Shown here: positions 25,403 to 34,598 of the stretch, piece after piece
Numbering within the stretch: position 1 is the first letter of the stretch
Layout: every line of letters starts with the position of its first letter
DNA from: Brevibacillus centrosporus
GTDB lineage: Bacteria > Bacillota > Bacilli > Brevibacillales > Brevibacillaceae
Assembly: GCF_003710815.1 (NCBI RefSeq)
Contig: NZ_RHHP01000001.1
Location: 186,001-250,000, forward strand
Reading direction: 5' to 3'
Length of the DNA: 64,000 bases
Program-made: the position numbers and the translations under genes
The notes under the pieces: model-generated
Told to the model about the DNA's origin: nothing
The model's database searches: none
The model's input: only the letters and a program-made list of their open reading frames with translations

Positions 25403-28400
25403 CTATTCGATACGCAAACGTACGCTGGTATTACCTAAATAGAATGTTTCCATATCCTGCTCATTCCCATAGCGTAATTCAGCAAGCAATACACTTTTCC
25501 AAAGCACTTGCTTGAATCGCTCGATCGCTTCTCTCACTAGCTCATCTGCATCCAGTGTGAGGGACACCCTTTTTTCGATCGGTAAATCGAGCTTCTTGCG
25601 ATAGTCCTGGATCACACGAATCACTTCCCGGACGAGACCCTCTTGTTTTAGTTCCTCTGTAAGCATCGTATTTAAAGCGACTTGCAGCTGATAGCCCGAA
25701 GCCGATGCAAATCCTCGCTTCCCTTGCTTTTCGACCAGCAATTCATCCAAAGGAATTCGCACCTTCTCTCCCTCTGCAGTGAGGTTCACACCTCCTTCTG
25801 CCATTACCTGCGCAGCCTCTGTATCAGTCAGTCCCTTCAATAATTCCTGGATCGTCGCTACGAGCTTGCCGTATTTTTTCCCTGCCTGTTTTAGATTCAG
25901 CTTGAAGTGATAGGAAACAAAGCCAGCCTCGCTTTTTTCCATTCTAACTTCTTTCACATTGACTTCCTCTTTGATGATGGGAGCAAAGCGATCGAGCGGA
26001 AACACCCGTTCCGTGGTCAGCAAAAGCTCTGCCAATGGCTGGCGTGTCTTGATCCCCGTTTCATTTCGGATGTTTCGCGCAAGCTCGACAACCTGCCGTG
26101 CCATTTCCATCTCCTGCTCCAGGTTCGTATCGATGGCAGACGTGTTCGCCTTTGGATAGTCGGACAAATGGACGCTCTGTCCTCCTTCCAGGTTGCCATA
26201 GATATCATCTGCAATCAGAGGCGTGTACGGAGCAATCATCTGAGCTAGGGTCACAAGAACTTGATGCAGGGTTTGGTAGGCAGATCGTTTGTCTTCCGTC
26301 ATCTCGGTGCCCCAGAAACGATCACGGGAACGTCTGATGTACCAGTTGCTCAGGTCATCCACAAACGCTTCTATCTCTTTTGCCGGGTTCATAAAATCGT
26401 ACGTCTCAAAACCTTTCTCCACCTGCAGCAAGGTAGAATTCAATCGGGATAGCACCCAGCGGTCCAATTCGTTAGTGGCTGCCTGCTGATCAGGCGTGGG
26501 AGTATATTGATCTAGCAAGGCGTACATGGCATAAAAGGCGTGGATGTTTTGGATCGTATCGATGACTTTTGACTTCGCCTCCGCTACAATGCGTTTGGAA
26601 AACCGCTTGCTGCTCCAAGGAGCGCTGTCTGACAAGAGAGCCCAGCGAAACGCATCCGCACCGAACTCATCGATTACTTCCCACGGATCGATCCCATTCC
26701 CCTTGCTTTTGGACATCTTCTGACCGTTCTCATCCAGTACATGACCGGTTGAAATGACAGCTTTGTACGGTGCCTTGCCATTGTAGAGCGTGGATACCGC
26801 CAGCAGACTGAAAAACCATCCTCTCGTCTGGTCAATCCCTTCCGAAATCATGTCAGCCGGATACTGCTCCTGAAAGTCTTTTTCATTGCCAAACGGATGA
26901 TGGTGCTGAGCAAAAGGCATCGACCCACTGTCGAACCACACATCAATGACCTCTGGCGTTCTTTCCATCGTACCACCGCAGGAACAGCGCAGCTTTACCG
27001 CATCCACAAAAGGCTTATGCAGCTCTATGCTCTCATCAACCGGTTCGATTGCCCTCTGGCGCAGTTCGTCTATACTTCCGGGTGCATACTCACATCCGCA
27101 ATCCTGGCAGAGCCAGATGTTGAGCGGGGTTCCCCAATAACGGTTGCGACTGATGTTCCAGTCTACCAGTTCCTCAAGAAATTTGCCGAATCGGCCGTCT
27201 CGTAAATGCCCCGGATACCACTCTATTTTTCGGTTATTTTCGATCAACTGTTCTTTAATTGCCGTCGTCTTAATGAACCAGCTCTCCATCGCGTAATAGA
27301 GCAACGGAGATTTGCAGCGCCAGCAAAACGGGTAACTGTGCTCATAGCGCTCCTTTGAAAATAGCAAGCCACGATGAGCCAAGTCTTTCACGATGTCTAC
27401 GTCACACTCTTTGACAAAGCGTCCAGCAAAATCTGTGACTTGATCGGTATAACGTCCAGCCAGGTTAACCACATTGACAAAATCCAGGTCATGCTGGCGT
27501 ATTGTCCGGTAATCGTCTTCCCCATGAGCTGGGGCCGTATGGACAATACCCGTACCGCTTTTATCACTGACGTAGTCTGCATCCACTACTATATGGCCTT
27601 TATCTACATGGATATAGGCAAACGGTGGTTCGTACGGAGTCCCAATGAATTCTGCACCTTTATGCGTAGACAAGATGACGAAATCATCCTTCATGACGGA
27701 CTCCACCAGATTATTGGCTACCACGTACACTTCGCCATTTTTCTGTGCACGTACATAGTCGAGATCTTTGTTGATCGCCAAAGCCACATTTGCGGGAAGT
27801 GTCCAAGGTGTCGTCGTCCACGCAAGAAAGATGTCGCTATTCTTTTTACTGCGGAACTTCACGGTCGCACTCAGGTCTTTCACGTCTTCATAGCCTTGTG
27901 CTACTTCATGCGAGCTTAGCGTCGTCTGACAATCCGGGCAATAGGGGCTCACGCGATGTCCTTTATACAGCAGATCCTTTTTGTGGATCTCGGACAGGAT
28001 ATGCCAAACACTCTCGATGTAGGAATTGGTTAGCGTAATGTAGGGATTATCCATATCCGTCCAGTACGCAATCCCCTCTGTCAGCTCGCGCCATTGCCTT
28101 TCGTATTCAAATACACTGCTCTTGCATTTTTCTACGAACTTCTCTACTCCGTAGTTTTCAATCTCCTGTTTACCCGAAATCCCCAGCTGCTTTTCCACCC
28201 CAAGTTCTACGGGCAGTCCATGCGTATCCCAGCCAGCTTTACGGACAACCCGATACCCTGCCATCGTTTTATATCGACCGATGAAATCCTTGATGACCCG
28301 ACCAAGGACATGACCGATGTGTGGCTGTCCATTGGCTGTTGGCGGACCTTCGTAGAATACAAAATTGGGTTTCCCCGCCCGATTTTCGATTGATTTTTGG

Positions 28401-28480
28401 AAGGTATTTTCCTGCCTCCATTGGTGCAAAACCCTGAGCTCACGAGCCCTCGCTTTTTCTTTCACATCAACACTTTTCAT
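25403..28480 (-). CDS. ileS: Isoleucyl-tRNA synthetase, type 2 (eukaryote-like)
   Basis: A 1025-residue class I synthetase. The ATP-binding PHIGHV is in GPPTANGQPHIGHV (about 46-59), the editing domain is the long insert that includes WTTTPWTLPANVA, and the second signature is KMSKSKGNGIDPW. The sequence style and the absence of the C-terminal four-Cys zinc finger place it with IleRS2, the type usually resistant to mupirocin, as opposed to the 921-residue IleRS1 of B. subtilis. ATG 28480 is the conserved start (MKSVDVKEKARARE); AAAGGA lies upstream. A T-box leader precedes it. Whether a second ileS exists lies outside the window. Confidence 0.93.
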   Translation of the reverse strand: MKSVDVKEKARARELRVLHQWRQENTFQKSIENRAGKPNFVFYEGPPTANGQPHIGHVLGRVIKDFIGRYKTMAGYRVVRKAGWDTHGLPVELGVEKQLGISGKQEIENYGVEKFVEKCKSSVFEYERQWRELTEGIAYWTDMDNPYITLTNSYIESVWHILSEIHKKDLLYKGHRVSPYCPDCQTTLSSHEVAQGYEDVKDLSATVKFRSKKNSDIFLAWTTTPWTLPANVALAINKDLDYVRAQKNGEVYVVANNLVESVMKDDFVILSTHKGAEFIGTPYEPPFAYIHVDKGHIVVDADYVSDKSGTGIVHTAPAHGEDDYRTIRQHDLDFVNVVNLAGRYTDQVTDFAGRFVKECDVDIVKDLAHRGLLFSKERYEHSYPFCWRCKSPLLYYAMESWFIKTTAIKEQLIENNRKIEWYPGHLRDGRFGKFLEELVDWNISRNRYWGTPLNIWLCQDCGCEYAPGSIDELRQRAIEPVDESIELHKPFVDAVKLRCSCGGTMERTPEVIDVWFDSGSMPFAQHHHPFGNEKDFQEQYPADMISEGIDQTRGWFFSLLAVSTLYNGKAPYKAVISTGHVLDENGQKMSKSKGNGIDPWEVIDEFGADAFRWALLSDSAPWSSKRFSKRIVAEAKSKVIDTIQNIHAFYAMYALLDQYTPTPDQQAATNELDRWVLSRLNSTLLQVEKGFETYDFMNPAKEIEAFVDDLSNWYIRRSRDRFWGTEMTEDKRSAYQTLHQVLVTLAQMIAPYTPLIADDIYGNLEGGQSVHLSDYPKANTSAIDTNLEQEMEMARQVVELARNIRNETGIKTRQPLAELLLTTERVFPLDRFAPIIKEEVNVKEVRMEKSEAGFVSYHFKLNLKQAGKKYGKLVATIQELLKGLTDTEAAQVMAEGGVNLTAEGEKVRIPLDELLVEKQGKRGFASASGYQLQVALNTMLTEELKQEGLVREVIRVIQDYRKKLDLPIEKRVSLTLDADELVREAIERFKQVLWKSVLLAELRYGNEQDMETFYLGNTSVRLRIE

Positions 28481-28540
28481 CTGACTGCCATCCTTTCCTA
28501 AATGAAATGTGATGGAAGATGGGCCCGAAAAAAACAAAAA

Positions 28541-28824
28541 AATCCCGCCCCCTAAAAGGGACGAGATTTACTCTCGCGTTACCACCCTTGTTCCAAAAAG
28601 ATCATGGCAGCCATGACTTTTCAGCACTCTACTACGTACCATCATACGCGTCCCTTTTAACGGCGGGATCCCGGGTCAGCTTACTTGCACGCTTCAGCCT
28701 TCCTTCTCGGAGAGGATTTTCGGCTACATCTTGAACGTTGGCTTTCAGCACATGGCCAACTCTCTGGGGAACAAGGAAATAGCTTACTCTTTCTCGTCAA
28801 TGAATTTGATTCGTTCAATTGGTT
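28541..28824 (-). promoter_or_regulatory. T-box riboswitch (isoleucine) upstream of ileS
   Basis: On the minus strand the T-box core AGGGTGGTAACGCGAG lies at 28573-28588, followed by a terminator (ATCTCGTCCC with GGGGCGGGAT, then seven T, 28541-28568). Stem I features include AGAGAGTTGGC in the distal part, and AAAATCCTC further on, where the specifier would be AUC (28715-28717), an isoleucine codon. Uncharged tRNA-Ile should favour the antiterminator. The specifier choice is by pattern and agrees with the gene. Confidence 0.88.
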
Positions 28825-28830
28825 ACATCA

Positions 28831-28859
28831 TTTTTACAACACTTTTTATTCGTTGTCAA
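28831..28859 (-). promoter_or_regulatory. Promoter of the ileS T-box transcript
   Basis: A perfect TTGACA (28854-28859), 17 bases and TAAAAA (28831-28836) on the minus strand. Confidence 0.55.
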
Positions 28860-28883
28860 ATTTCTTTTTGAAAGTCTCGTCTA

Positions 28884-29474
28884 CTATTCGTGCAGCAGAT
28901 CGCTCGAGGTATTGCCAGCCTCATCTGTTACCATCAAGTGGGTGGAAAAATCGGCAATCAGCATCTCAACATAAGAACGGAATGTGTCATCCTCGAGGCC
29001 ATATGGCGTACTGAAAATGATGGAGATGGTGCTTCCCTGATTGTCTAGCCATAATTCGTAAAATGATCCATCTGGCCGTTCGAATTTGTAAATTTCAAAT
29101 CTGCCATTCGGCTCCGTATCCTTGGTCACCGTTGACGTCACGTGATCGTCACCGTCTTCTGTCCACTTGTACGTGCCGATTCCAACATCCAAATCTGTGA
29201 TGTCAAAATCATTGTAAACTCCGTCGCTCAAGCTGACGTACTGCAGCCGGAATCCTTTTATGTCCTCGTTAAAGCTCGCCGTAATCTGAACGGCATTGCC
29301 ACCTGGGCGAATGCTCACCTCCACGTCATCTGTTAAAGAAGGAGCTTCTTCATCTTCGCTATTCTCGCCTAACCTTGTGCGGTTTTCGGACGAGCCTACA
29401 CCATGCGGGCGACTTTCATCGCACACGGCGTTCCACCAACGAACAATACAAGCTCTTACAATGGGCATTTTCAT
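28884..29474 (-). CDS. Protein of unknown function, possibly wrongly started or degraded
   Basis: An open frame of 196 codons. From about residue 45 (APSLTDDVEVSIRPGGNAVQ) it reads as a plausible acidic beta-rich domain: ITASFNEDIKGFRLQYVSLSDG, split as ITASFNEDIKGF and RLQYVSLSDG, then RFEIYKFERPDGSFYELWLD and STISIIFSTPYGLEDDTF. The first 40 residues look unlike a real N-terminus, and no ribosome binding site precedes the ATG at 29474. I checked the other frames for a lost signal peptide and found none. The gene lies between glnA and the ileS leader on the same strand. I recognise no family; the start is unsure. Confidence 0.5.
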   Translation of the reverse strand: MKMPIVRACIVRWWNAVCDESRPHGVGSSENRTRLGENSEDEEAPSLTDDVEVSIRPGGNAVQITASFNEDIKGFRLQYVSLSDGVYNDFDITDLDVGIGTYKWTEDGDDHVTSTVTKDTEPNGRFEIYKFERPDGSFYELWLDNQGSTISIIFSTPYGLEDDTFRSYVEMLIADFSTHLMVTDEAGNTSSDLLHE

Positions 29475-29549
29475 ACTAAGCCAATTGCAAATGGCTGTCT
29501 GCTATCGAAAGTTAACCTATATGCAACGAGGGAGTTAATTCCCCAAACA

Positions 29550-29588
29550 GAGAGAAAAACCCCTCGCACCTAGTGGCACAAGGGGTTT
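29550..29588 (-). terminator. Terminator of glnRA
   Basis: AAACCCCT (29557-29564) pairs with AGGGGTTT (29581-29588), extended inward by G-T pairs; on the minus strand TTTTTC follows. Confidence 0.85.
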
Positions 29589-29594
29589 GGCTAA

Positions 29595-30929
29595 TTAATA
29601 AGTGCTCATGTACTGCTCGCGCTCCCATGCGTGAACGCGTGTGCGGAACATATCCCACTCGATTTCTTTTGCTTCGATGAAGTGCAGCAGAGCATGCTCA
29701 CCCAGCGCTTCGCAAATCACTGGATCAGATTTCAGGCACTCGATCGCTTCTTTCAAAGTAGCAGGCAGGTTAGAAATACCGTTTTCTTCGCGCTCTTGCT
29801 CGTTCATCACGTAGATATTGCGGTCAATCGCTGGTGGTACCTCTACCTTGTTCTTGATTCCATCCAGACCTGCTTTCAGCATCACAGCCAAAGCGAGGTA
29901 AGGGTTGGTTGCTGGGTCTGGGCTGCGTACTTCGATACGAGTACCCATTCCACGGGATGCTGGAATACGAATCAGCGGAGAACGGTTTTTCGCTGACCAC
30001 GCTACATAGCAAGGAGCTTCGTAGCCCGGAACCAGACGTTTGTAGGAGTTTACCAGCGGGTTTGTGATCGCAGTAAATCCGCGAGCATGGTTCAAAATAC
30101 CAGCCAGATAGTGTTTCGCGGTTTGGCTCAGGCCCATTTCATCAGTCTCATCGTAGAAAGCATTTTGGTTTCCACGGAAGAGAGATTGGTTGGCGTGCAT
30201 ACCGGAACCAGCTACCCCGTACAGAGGTTTTGGCATGAAGGTCGCGTGTAGACCATGCTTTTGCGCAATGGTTTTTACAACGAGCTTGAAGGTCAGGATT
30301 TGGTCTGCTGCTTGCAGAGCATTTGCGTATTTGAAGTCGATCTCATGTTGACCTGGAGCTACTTCATGGTGAGAAGCTTCTACTTCATAGCCCATTTTCT
30401 CCAACGTCAGTACGATATCGCGGCGGCAGTTTTCACCGGAATCGAGTGGAGCAAAGTCGAAGTATCCACCTTGGTCATTTAGATCGAGAGTTGGTTCGCC
30501 TTTTTCATCCAGTTTGAACAGGAAAAACTCAGGTTCTGGGCCGACGTTAAACGCACTGAAGCCCATTTCTTCCGCTTCTTTCAGAGCGCGCTTCAGGATG
30601 TAGCGCGGGTCCCCCTCAAATGGAGTACCATCAGGATTGAAGATATCACAGATCAGGCGAGCGATTTTACCGTGCTCATTGCCCCAAGGGAATACGACCC
30701 AAGTATCCAGATCTGGTACCAGGTACATATCGGATTCCTCGATACGAACAAAACCTTCGATGGAAGATCCGTCGAACATCATTTTGTTGTCGAGTGCCTT
30801 AGGCAGCTGGGACAGAGGGATTTCTACGTTTTTGATTACCCCCATCAGGTCGGTAAACTGCAGGCGGATGTACCTTACATCTTCTTCTTGAGCCAAACGC
30901 ATAATGTCTTCTCTTGTGTACTTGCTCAC
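29595..30929 (-). CDS. glnA: Glutamine synthetase, type I
   Basis: A 444-residue GSI-alpha enzyme, joining ammonia to glutamate with ATP. The N-terminal beta-grasp ([17 protein letters not shown]) contains the latch region [10 protein letters not shown]; metal and substrate residues lie in [36 protein letters not shown] and NRSPLIRIP. Length is that of the Bacillus form, without an adenylylation segment. GTG 30929 follows GGAGAG. It is the second gene of glnRA; feedback-inhibited GlnA of this type also controls GlnR and TnrA activity in Bacillus. Confidence 0.96.
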   Translation of the reverse strand: MSKYTREDIMRLAQEEDVRYIRLQFTDLMGVIKNVEIPLSQLPKALDNKMMFDGSSIEGFVRIEESDMYLVPDLDTWVVFPWGNEHGKIARLICDIFNPDGTPFEGDPRYILKRALKEAEEMGFSAFNVGPEPEFFLFKLDEKGEPTLDLNDQGGYFDFAPLDSGENCRRDIVLTLEKMGYEVEASHHEVAPGQHEIDFKYANALQAADQILTFKLVVKTIAQKHGLHATFMPKPLYGVAGSGMHANQSLFRGNQNAFYDETDEMGLSQTAKHYLAGILNHARGFTAITNPLVNSYKRLVPGYEAPCYVAWSAKNRSPLIRIPASRGMGTRIEVRSPDPATNPYLALAVMLKAGLDGIKNKVEVPPAIDRNIYVMNEQEREENGISNLPATLKEAIECLKSDPVICEALGEHALLHFIEAKEIEWDMFRTRVHAWEREQYMSTY

Positions 30930-30964
30930 ATTTCTCTCCTCCTGTCTCTAGGTAAAGCTCTATA

Positions 30965-31375
30965 TCAGTGGAAGAAGCGGGAAAGCTCCCCACGTATCAA
31001 TGCATCCTCGCCGTGACGAGAAGCATTGCGATACATGATTTGCTGTTTCAAAAGCTGATGCAAGTCTTTTTCCGTCATTTCCTTGCGCTTCGCCTCTGAG
31101 GTCACCGTAATTTCAGATGGCTTCTCAATAGGCACTTGCATCTGCAATACTTGCTTGATGCCAGCAATGTTCAAACCTTTTTCAATCAGTGCTTTCACTT
31201 CCAGCAATCGATCCACATCATTGAAAGAGAAAAGGCGCTGTTTCCCTTCGGTGCGGGCTGGCTGAATGAGCTCGTTTTGTTCATAATAGCGAATTTGCCT
31301 CGCAGTAAGATCCGTCAATTTCATGACGATCCCAATGGGAAAGAGGGCCATATTTCGACGAATGTCATCACTCAT
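30965..31375 (-). CDS. glnR: Nitrogen regulator GlnR (MerR family)
   Basis: A 136-residue MerR-type repressor. The winged helix shows ALFPIGIVMKLTDLTARQIRYYEQNELI in segments (FPIGIVMKLTDLTARQIRYY, EQNELIQPART), then QRLFSFNDVDRLLEVKALIEKG and the C-terminal helix that contacts glutamine synthetase (RHGEDALIRGELSRFFH at the end). ATG 31375 has GGAGGG upstream. It lies in front of glnA with a 35-base gap; the GlnR box upstream allows autorepression under nitrogen excess. Confidence 0.93.
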   Translation of the reverse strand: MSDDIRRNMALFPIGIVMKLTDLTARQIRYYEQNELIQPARTEGKQRLFSFNDVDRLLEVKALIEKGLNIAGIKQVLQMQVPIEKPSEITVTSEAKRKEMTEKDLHQLLKQQIMYRNASRHGEDALIRGELSRFFH

Positions 31376-31410
31376 GACTTGTCCCTCCTCACTTGTTATT
31401 CCTTACCCCT

Positions 31411-31439
31411 ATTCTATGCAAGTTCATAAATCCTGTCAA
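31411..31439 (-). promoter_or_regulatory. glnRA promoter
   Basis: On the minus strand a perfect TTGACA (31434-31439), 17 bases and TAGAAT (31411-31416). Confidence 0.8.
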
Positions 31440-31443
31440 CAGA

Positions 31444-31460
31444 TGTTAGGGAAAGTTACA
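31444..31460. promoter_or_regulatory. GlnR/TnrA box
   Basis: TGTTA-N7-TTACA exactly fits the consensus TGTNAN7TNACA. It ends 4 bases upstream of the -35 element of the glnRA promoter. A weaker, partial copy overlaps at 31434-31450. Confidence 0.85.
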
Positions 31461-31526
31461 CAACAAGTTATGGCAAATTTGAAAACGATTTCTCCAGTCA
31501 GTTGATTACGTGAAAACCTGCCTCAT

Positions 31527-31573
31527 ACACAAAAATCGCGATACGCCACTCGATTAGCTTGGCGTATCGCGAT
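31527..31573 (-). terminator. Terminator of hflX-ynbB
   Basis: ATCGCGATACGCC (31535-31547) pairs perfectly with GGCGTATCGCGAT (31561-31573); TTTTTGTG follows on the minus strand. Confidence 0.88.
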
Positions 31574-31578
31574 CTGGC

Positions 31579-32859
31579 TTATTCTATAGTTGGCAATTCG
31601 AGCAAATCCTTTTCCAACAGTCCGTTCAGTGCTGTCAGAATCCCCACCTTGACGTGAGAATATGTCAGCCCGCCCTGGACAAAGCCCAGGTACGGAGGGC
31701 GAATCGGACCGTCTGCCGAGAACTCAATGCTCGCTCCCTGAATAAAGGTTCCAGCTGCCATGATCACAGGGTCCGCATATCCCGGCATTTCACTGGGATA
31801 CGGCGTGACGTGCGAATCTACGGGTGCAGCCTTCTGAATCCCTTGGCAAAAAGCAATCAGTCTTTCTGCGGAGCCAAACTCCACGGACTGGATCAAATCC
31901 GTACGCGGCTCATGCCAGAGTGGGTTCGTTTTGAAGCCCAATCTCTCCAGCATAGCGGATGAAAACACGGCGCCTTTCAAAGCCTCACCGACGACGTGCG
32001 GGGCCAGGAAAAACCCTTGGAACATTTCAAGTAAAGAATACAGAGATGCCCCACCTTCAGCGCCAATGCCTGGGGCAGCCATTCTGTAAGAGGCGAGCTG
32101 CACGAGGTCTTGACGGCCAACGATGTACCCGCCTGTTTTTACCAGACCGCCCCCTGGATTTTTGATCAGCGAGCCCGCCATGATATCTGCACCAACATGG
32201 AGCGGCTCTTGTTCCTCCGTGAATTCTCCATAGCAGTTATCCACGAAGACGACCACATCTGGCTTCATTTCTTTGACCAGCCGAATCATTTCTTGAATCT
32301 TTGCAATGGTAAACGACGGACGATCTGCGTACCCGCGCGAGCGCTGAATACCGATTACTTTTGTTTTCGGCGTAATGGCATCTGCCACAGCCATAAAATC
32401 AATCTCGCCCTCTGCAGTCAACGGGACATAGCTGTAACCGATTCCGTAGTCCTTCAGGGAGCCTTGCCCCTCTCCCCTCACGCCGACGACTTCTTCGAGG
32501 GTATCGTAGGGTTTGCCTGTCATGTAAAGCAGGTCATCGCCTGGACGTAAAATCCCGAACAGCGAAATGGCGATCGCGTGCGTGCCCGAGATGATATGAG
32601 GTCGAACCAGTGCAGCTTCCCCGCCAAATACATCCGCATAGATGGATTCCAGTGTAGCTCGACCTGAGTCATCGTAGCCATAGCCGGTTGAAGGAGAAAA
32701 GTGAAATTCGTTTACTTCATGCTTTTGAAAAGAACGAAGCACCTTGAGTTGATTCGTATCGACAAGGGCTGCGATCTGTCTATGCCTTTCGGAAATGGTT
32801 GCTTCTACTTCAGCGACGAGAGGACGCAGCTTCTCGCCATGGGAAAAATATTGGAACAT
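31579..32859 (-). CDS. ynbB: Methionine gamma-lyase-like PLP protein (YnbB, aluminium resistance family)
   Basis: A 426-residue PLP-dependent protein of the YnbB/'aluminium resistance' group related to cystathionine gamma-synthase. The family opening KVLRSFQKHEVNEFHFSPSTGYGYDD, quoted in part as FHFSPSTGYGYDD, is followed by SGTHAIAISLFGILRPGD, VFVDNCYGEF (PLP-ring Asp) and MAGSLIKNPGGG, where Lys is the cofactor-binding residue. It starts 8 bases after hflX with a weak binding site, so translation is probably coupled. Gene order hflX-ynbB-glnR-glnA is as in B. subtilis. The natural reaction is not established to my knowledge. Confidence 0.85.
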   Translation of the reverse strand: MFQYFSHGEKLRPLVAEVEATISERHRQIAALVDTNQLKVLRSFQKHEVNEFHFSPSTGYGYDDSGRATLESIYADVFGGEAALVRPHIISGTHAIAISLFGILRPGDDLLYMTGKPYDTLEEVVGVRGEGQGSLKDYGIGYSYVPLTAEGEIDFMAVADAITPKTKVIGIQRSRGYADRPSFTIAKIQEMIRLVKEMKPDVVVFVDNCYGEFTEEQEPLHVGADIMAGSLIKNPGGGLVKTGGYIVGRQDLVQLASYRMAAPGIGAEGGASLYSLLEMFQGFFLAPHVVGEALKGAVFSSAMLERLGFKTNPLWHEPRTDLIQSVEFGSAERLIAFCQGIQKAAPVDSHVTPYPSEMPGYADPVIMAAGTFIQGASIEFSADGPIRPPYLGFVQGGLTYSHVKVGILTALNGLLEKDLLELPTIE

Positions 32860-32867
32860 CTGTTATC

Positions 32868-34160
32868 TTACCAACTTTCTTCGACAGTCTCTGGTTTATC
32901 GAGGAGAAAAGGGGCAATCTTGCCGTAGATTGGATTCGATCGATTGACCCGAACCGTAACCTGATACGCCTCTTCCTCTTCATCAAAATGCTGCTGCATC
33001 TCGACACCTTCCCGATGGAGCAGCGACAGAATATCCCCACGCGAGACCGGTACTTTCAGTGTCATCTCGTTAAAAGACTCGAGGGCATAGGATTCAATTC
33101 GTTTTAACAGCCGTTTCAAATCATCCTGGCGCATCGCGGAGATCAAAATCCACTCATCCGCGGGTGGCAAATACGTGCCTTCTGCCATGGCATCTGCCTT
33201 GTTGAAAACAACCAGCTGCGGAATCTCCTCCGCCTTCAGCTCACGCAAGATCCGATCGACCACTTGCATGTGAATTTGCAAATCAGGATGATGGCTATCG
33301 ACGACATGCAAGATCAAATCGGCTTCCTTTACCCCCTCCAGGGTGGAGCGAAAAGCGGCGACCAAGCTCGTCGGCAAATCCTGAATAAAGCCAACCGTGT
33401 CCGTCAGCAAAACCTCCATGCCGCTCGGAAGCTCCAACTGGCGAGTCGTTGGATCGAGCGTTGCAAACAGTTTATCTTCCTGCAGGGTACCTGCGTTGGT
33501 CAACTGATTGAGAATCGTGGACTTGCCAGCATTGGTATAGCCCACCAGCGCCACCTGAAAGACGTTGTTTTTCTTGCGGCGTTCCCGATGCAGCTGTCTG
33601 GTGCGAACCGTATCTTCCATTTGCTGCTTCAGCTCTGTAATCCTTCTGCGGATGTGACGACGGTCGCTCTCCAGCTTGGATTCACCTGGACCTCTCGTAC
33701 CAATTCCCCCACCCAGACGGGAGAGCTGCTTGCCTTGCCCTGCTAATCGAGGGAGCAGATAGTTGTATTGGGCAAGCTCGACCTGAATTTTCCCTTCGCG
33801 AGATTGCGCCCGTCCGGCGAAAATGTCCAAAATCAGCTGCGTACGATCAATCACCTTGCAGTCAAAAATCCGGTCAAGATTTCGCGTCTGGCTCGGAGAA
33901 AGCTCGTCGTTGAAAATAACGACATCGACATCGAGCTCTTCTGCCCGCTGCGCGAGTTCATCGATTTTCCCCGTACCCAAGTACCAGGCCGGATCGATTC
34001 TATCCCTGTTTTGCGTGATGACATCCAGCACTTCTACGCCTGCCGTATCAGCCAGCTCCGCCAGCTCTTCCATCGAGAGACGCATCCGTTCCTCATCACG
34101 GTTATCGATAAGGCACCCCACCAGGATGGCGGTTTCCTTTGTTTTGATTATTTCGTTCAC
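32868..34160 (-). CDS. hflX: GTPase HflX
   Basis: A 430-residue ribosome-associated GTPase that can split stalled or stressed 70S ribosomes. The N-terminal HflX domain includes DPAWYLGTGKIDELA and NDELSPSQTRNLD; the glycine-rich loop RLGGGIGTRGPGESKLE (about 170) is the family signature. The G domain has GYTNAGKSTILNQL (G1), DTVGFIQDLP (G3) and VFNKADAM (G4). GTG 34160 follows AAAGGG; a promoter with an extended -10 lies just upstream. First gene of hflX-ynbB. Confidence 0.93.
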   Translation of the reverse strand: MNEIIKTKETAILVGCLIDNRDEERMRLSMEELAELADTAGVEVLDVITQNRDRIDPAWYLGTGKIDELAQRAEELDVDVVIFNDELSPSQTRNLDRIFDCKVIDRTQLILDIFAGRAQSREGKIQVELAQYNYLLPRLAGQGKQLSRLGGGIGTRGPGESKLESDRRHIRRRITELKQQMEDTVRTRQLHRERRKKNNVFQVALVGYTNAGKSTILNQLTNAGTLQEDKLFATLDPTTRQLELPSGMEVLLTDTVGFIQDLPTSLVAAFRSTLEGVKEADLILHVVDSHHPDLQIHMQVVDRILRELKAEEIPQLVVFNKADAMAEGTYLPPADEWILISAMRQDDLKRLLKRIESYALESFNEMTLKVPVSRGDILSLLHREGVEMQQHFDEEEEAYQVTVRVNRSNPIYGKIAPFLLDKPETVEESW

Positions 34161-34183
34161 CGATTCACGCCCTTTCTTCCCCT

Positions 34184-34192
34184 ATCATACCA
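34184..34192 (-). promoter_or_regulatory. Extended -10 promoter of hflX
   Basis: TGGTATGAT on the minus strand (TG-N-TATGAT) 24 bases upstream of the GTG start; no good -35 is visible. Confidence 0.5.
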
Positions 34193-34242
34193 CATTTTCC
34201 CCTTGCTCGTGACGAGGTACACCCTTCCTAATCCTCACGAAT

Positions 34243-34277
34243 ACAAAAGAACCAACCTGATATCTAATGGTTGGTTC
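34243..34277 (-). terminator. Terminator of the SASP gene
   Basis: GAACCAACC (34249-34257) pairs with GGTTGGTTC (34269-34277), followed by TTTTG on the minus strand. Confidence 0.8.
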
Positions 34278-34310
34278 TCTCCTACCTGCCCGCTATGGAA
34301 ATCTTGCTCT

Positions 34311-34499
34311 TTATACTCGAGAGATATGCTGCTCACCGTATTGAACTAATCTCTTGGTCATTTCGCCGCCTACAGATCCATTTTGACGTGAAGATGTCTC
34401 TCCACCCAGTGAAACTCCAAACCCTTGTGCGATGTCGTTTTTGAGCTGGTCAAGAACCGCTTCCGCTTGCTGATTGATGAGACGGTTAGAACGTGCCAT
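34311..34499 (-). CDS. Alpha/beta-type small acid-soluble spore protein
   Basis: A 62-residue SASP that coats spore DNA and protects it from UV and heat. Both family signatures are present: a first helix region ending NDIAQGFGVSLGGETSSR, with the germination-protease (GPR) site expected before it, and the second helix GSVGGEMTKRLV. ATG 34499 follows AGAGGTGA. Single gene with its own terminator. Expression by sigma-G in the forespore is expected, but I could not identify the promoter with confidence. Confidence 0.93.
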   Translation of the reverse strand: MARSNRLINQQAEAVLDQLKNDIAQGFGVSLGGETSSRQNGSVGGEMTKRLVQYGEQHISRV

Positions 34500-34598
34500 G
34501 AAATTCACCTCTTGGTTGTGTTTGGTTCTGAAGTTAGTATGTTCATGAAGTGGAGCCATTATGAACTCTTTTTCCTCATCAATTGGAAAACCTGAAGA

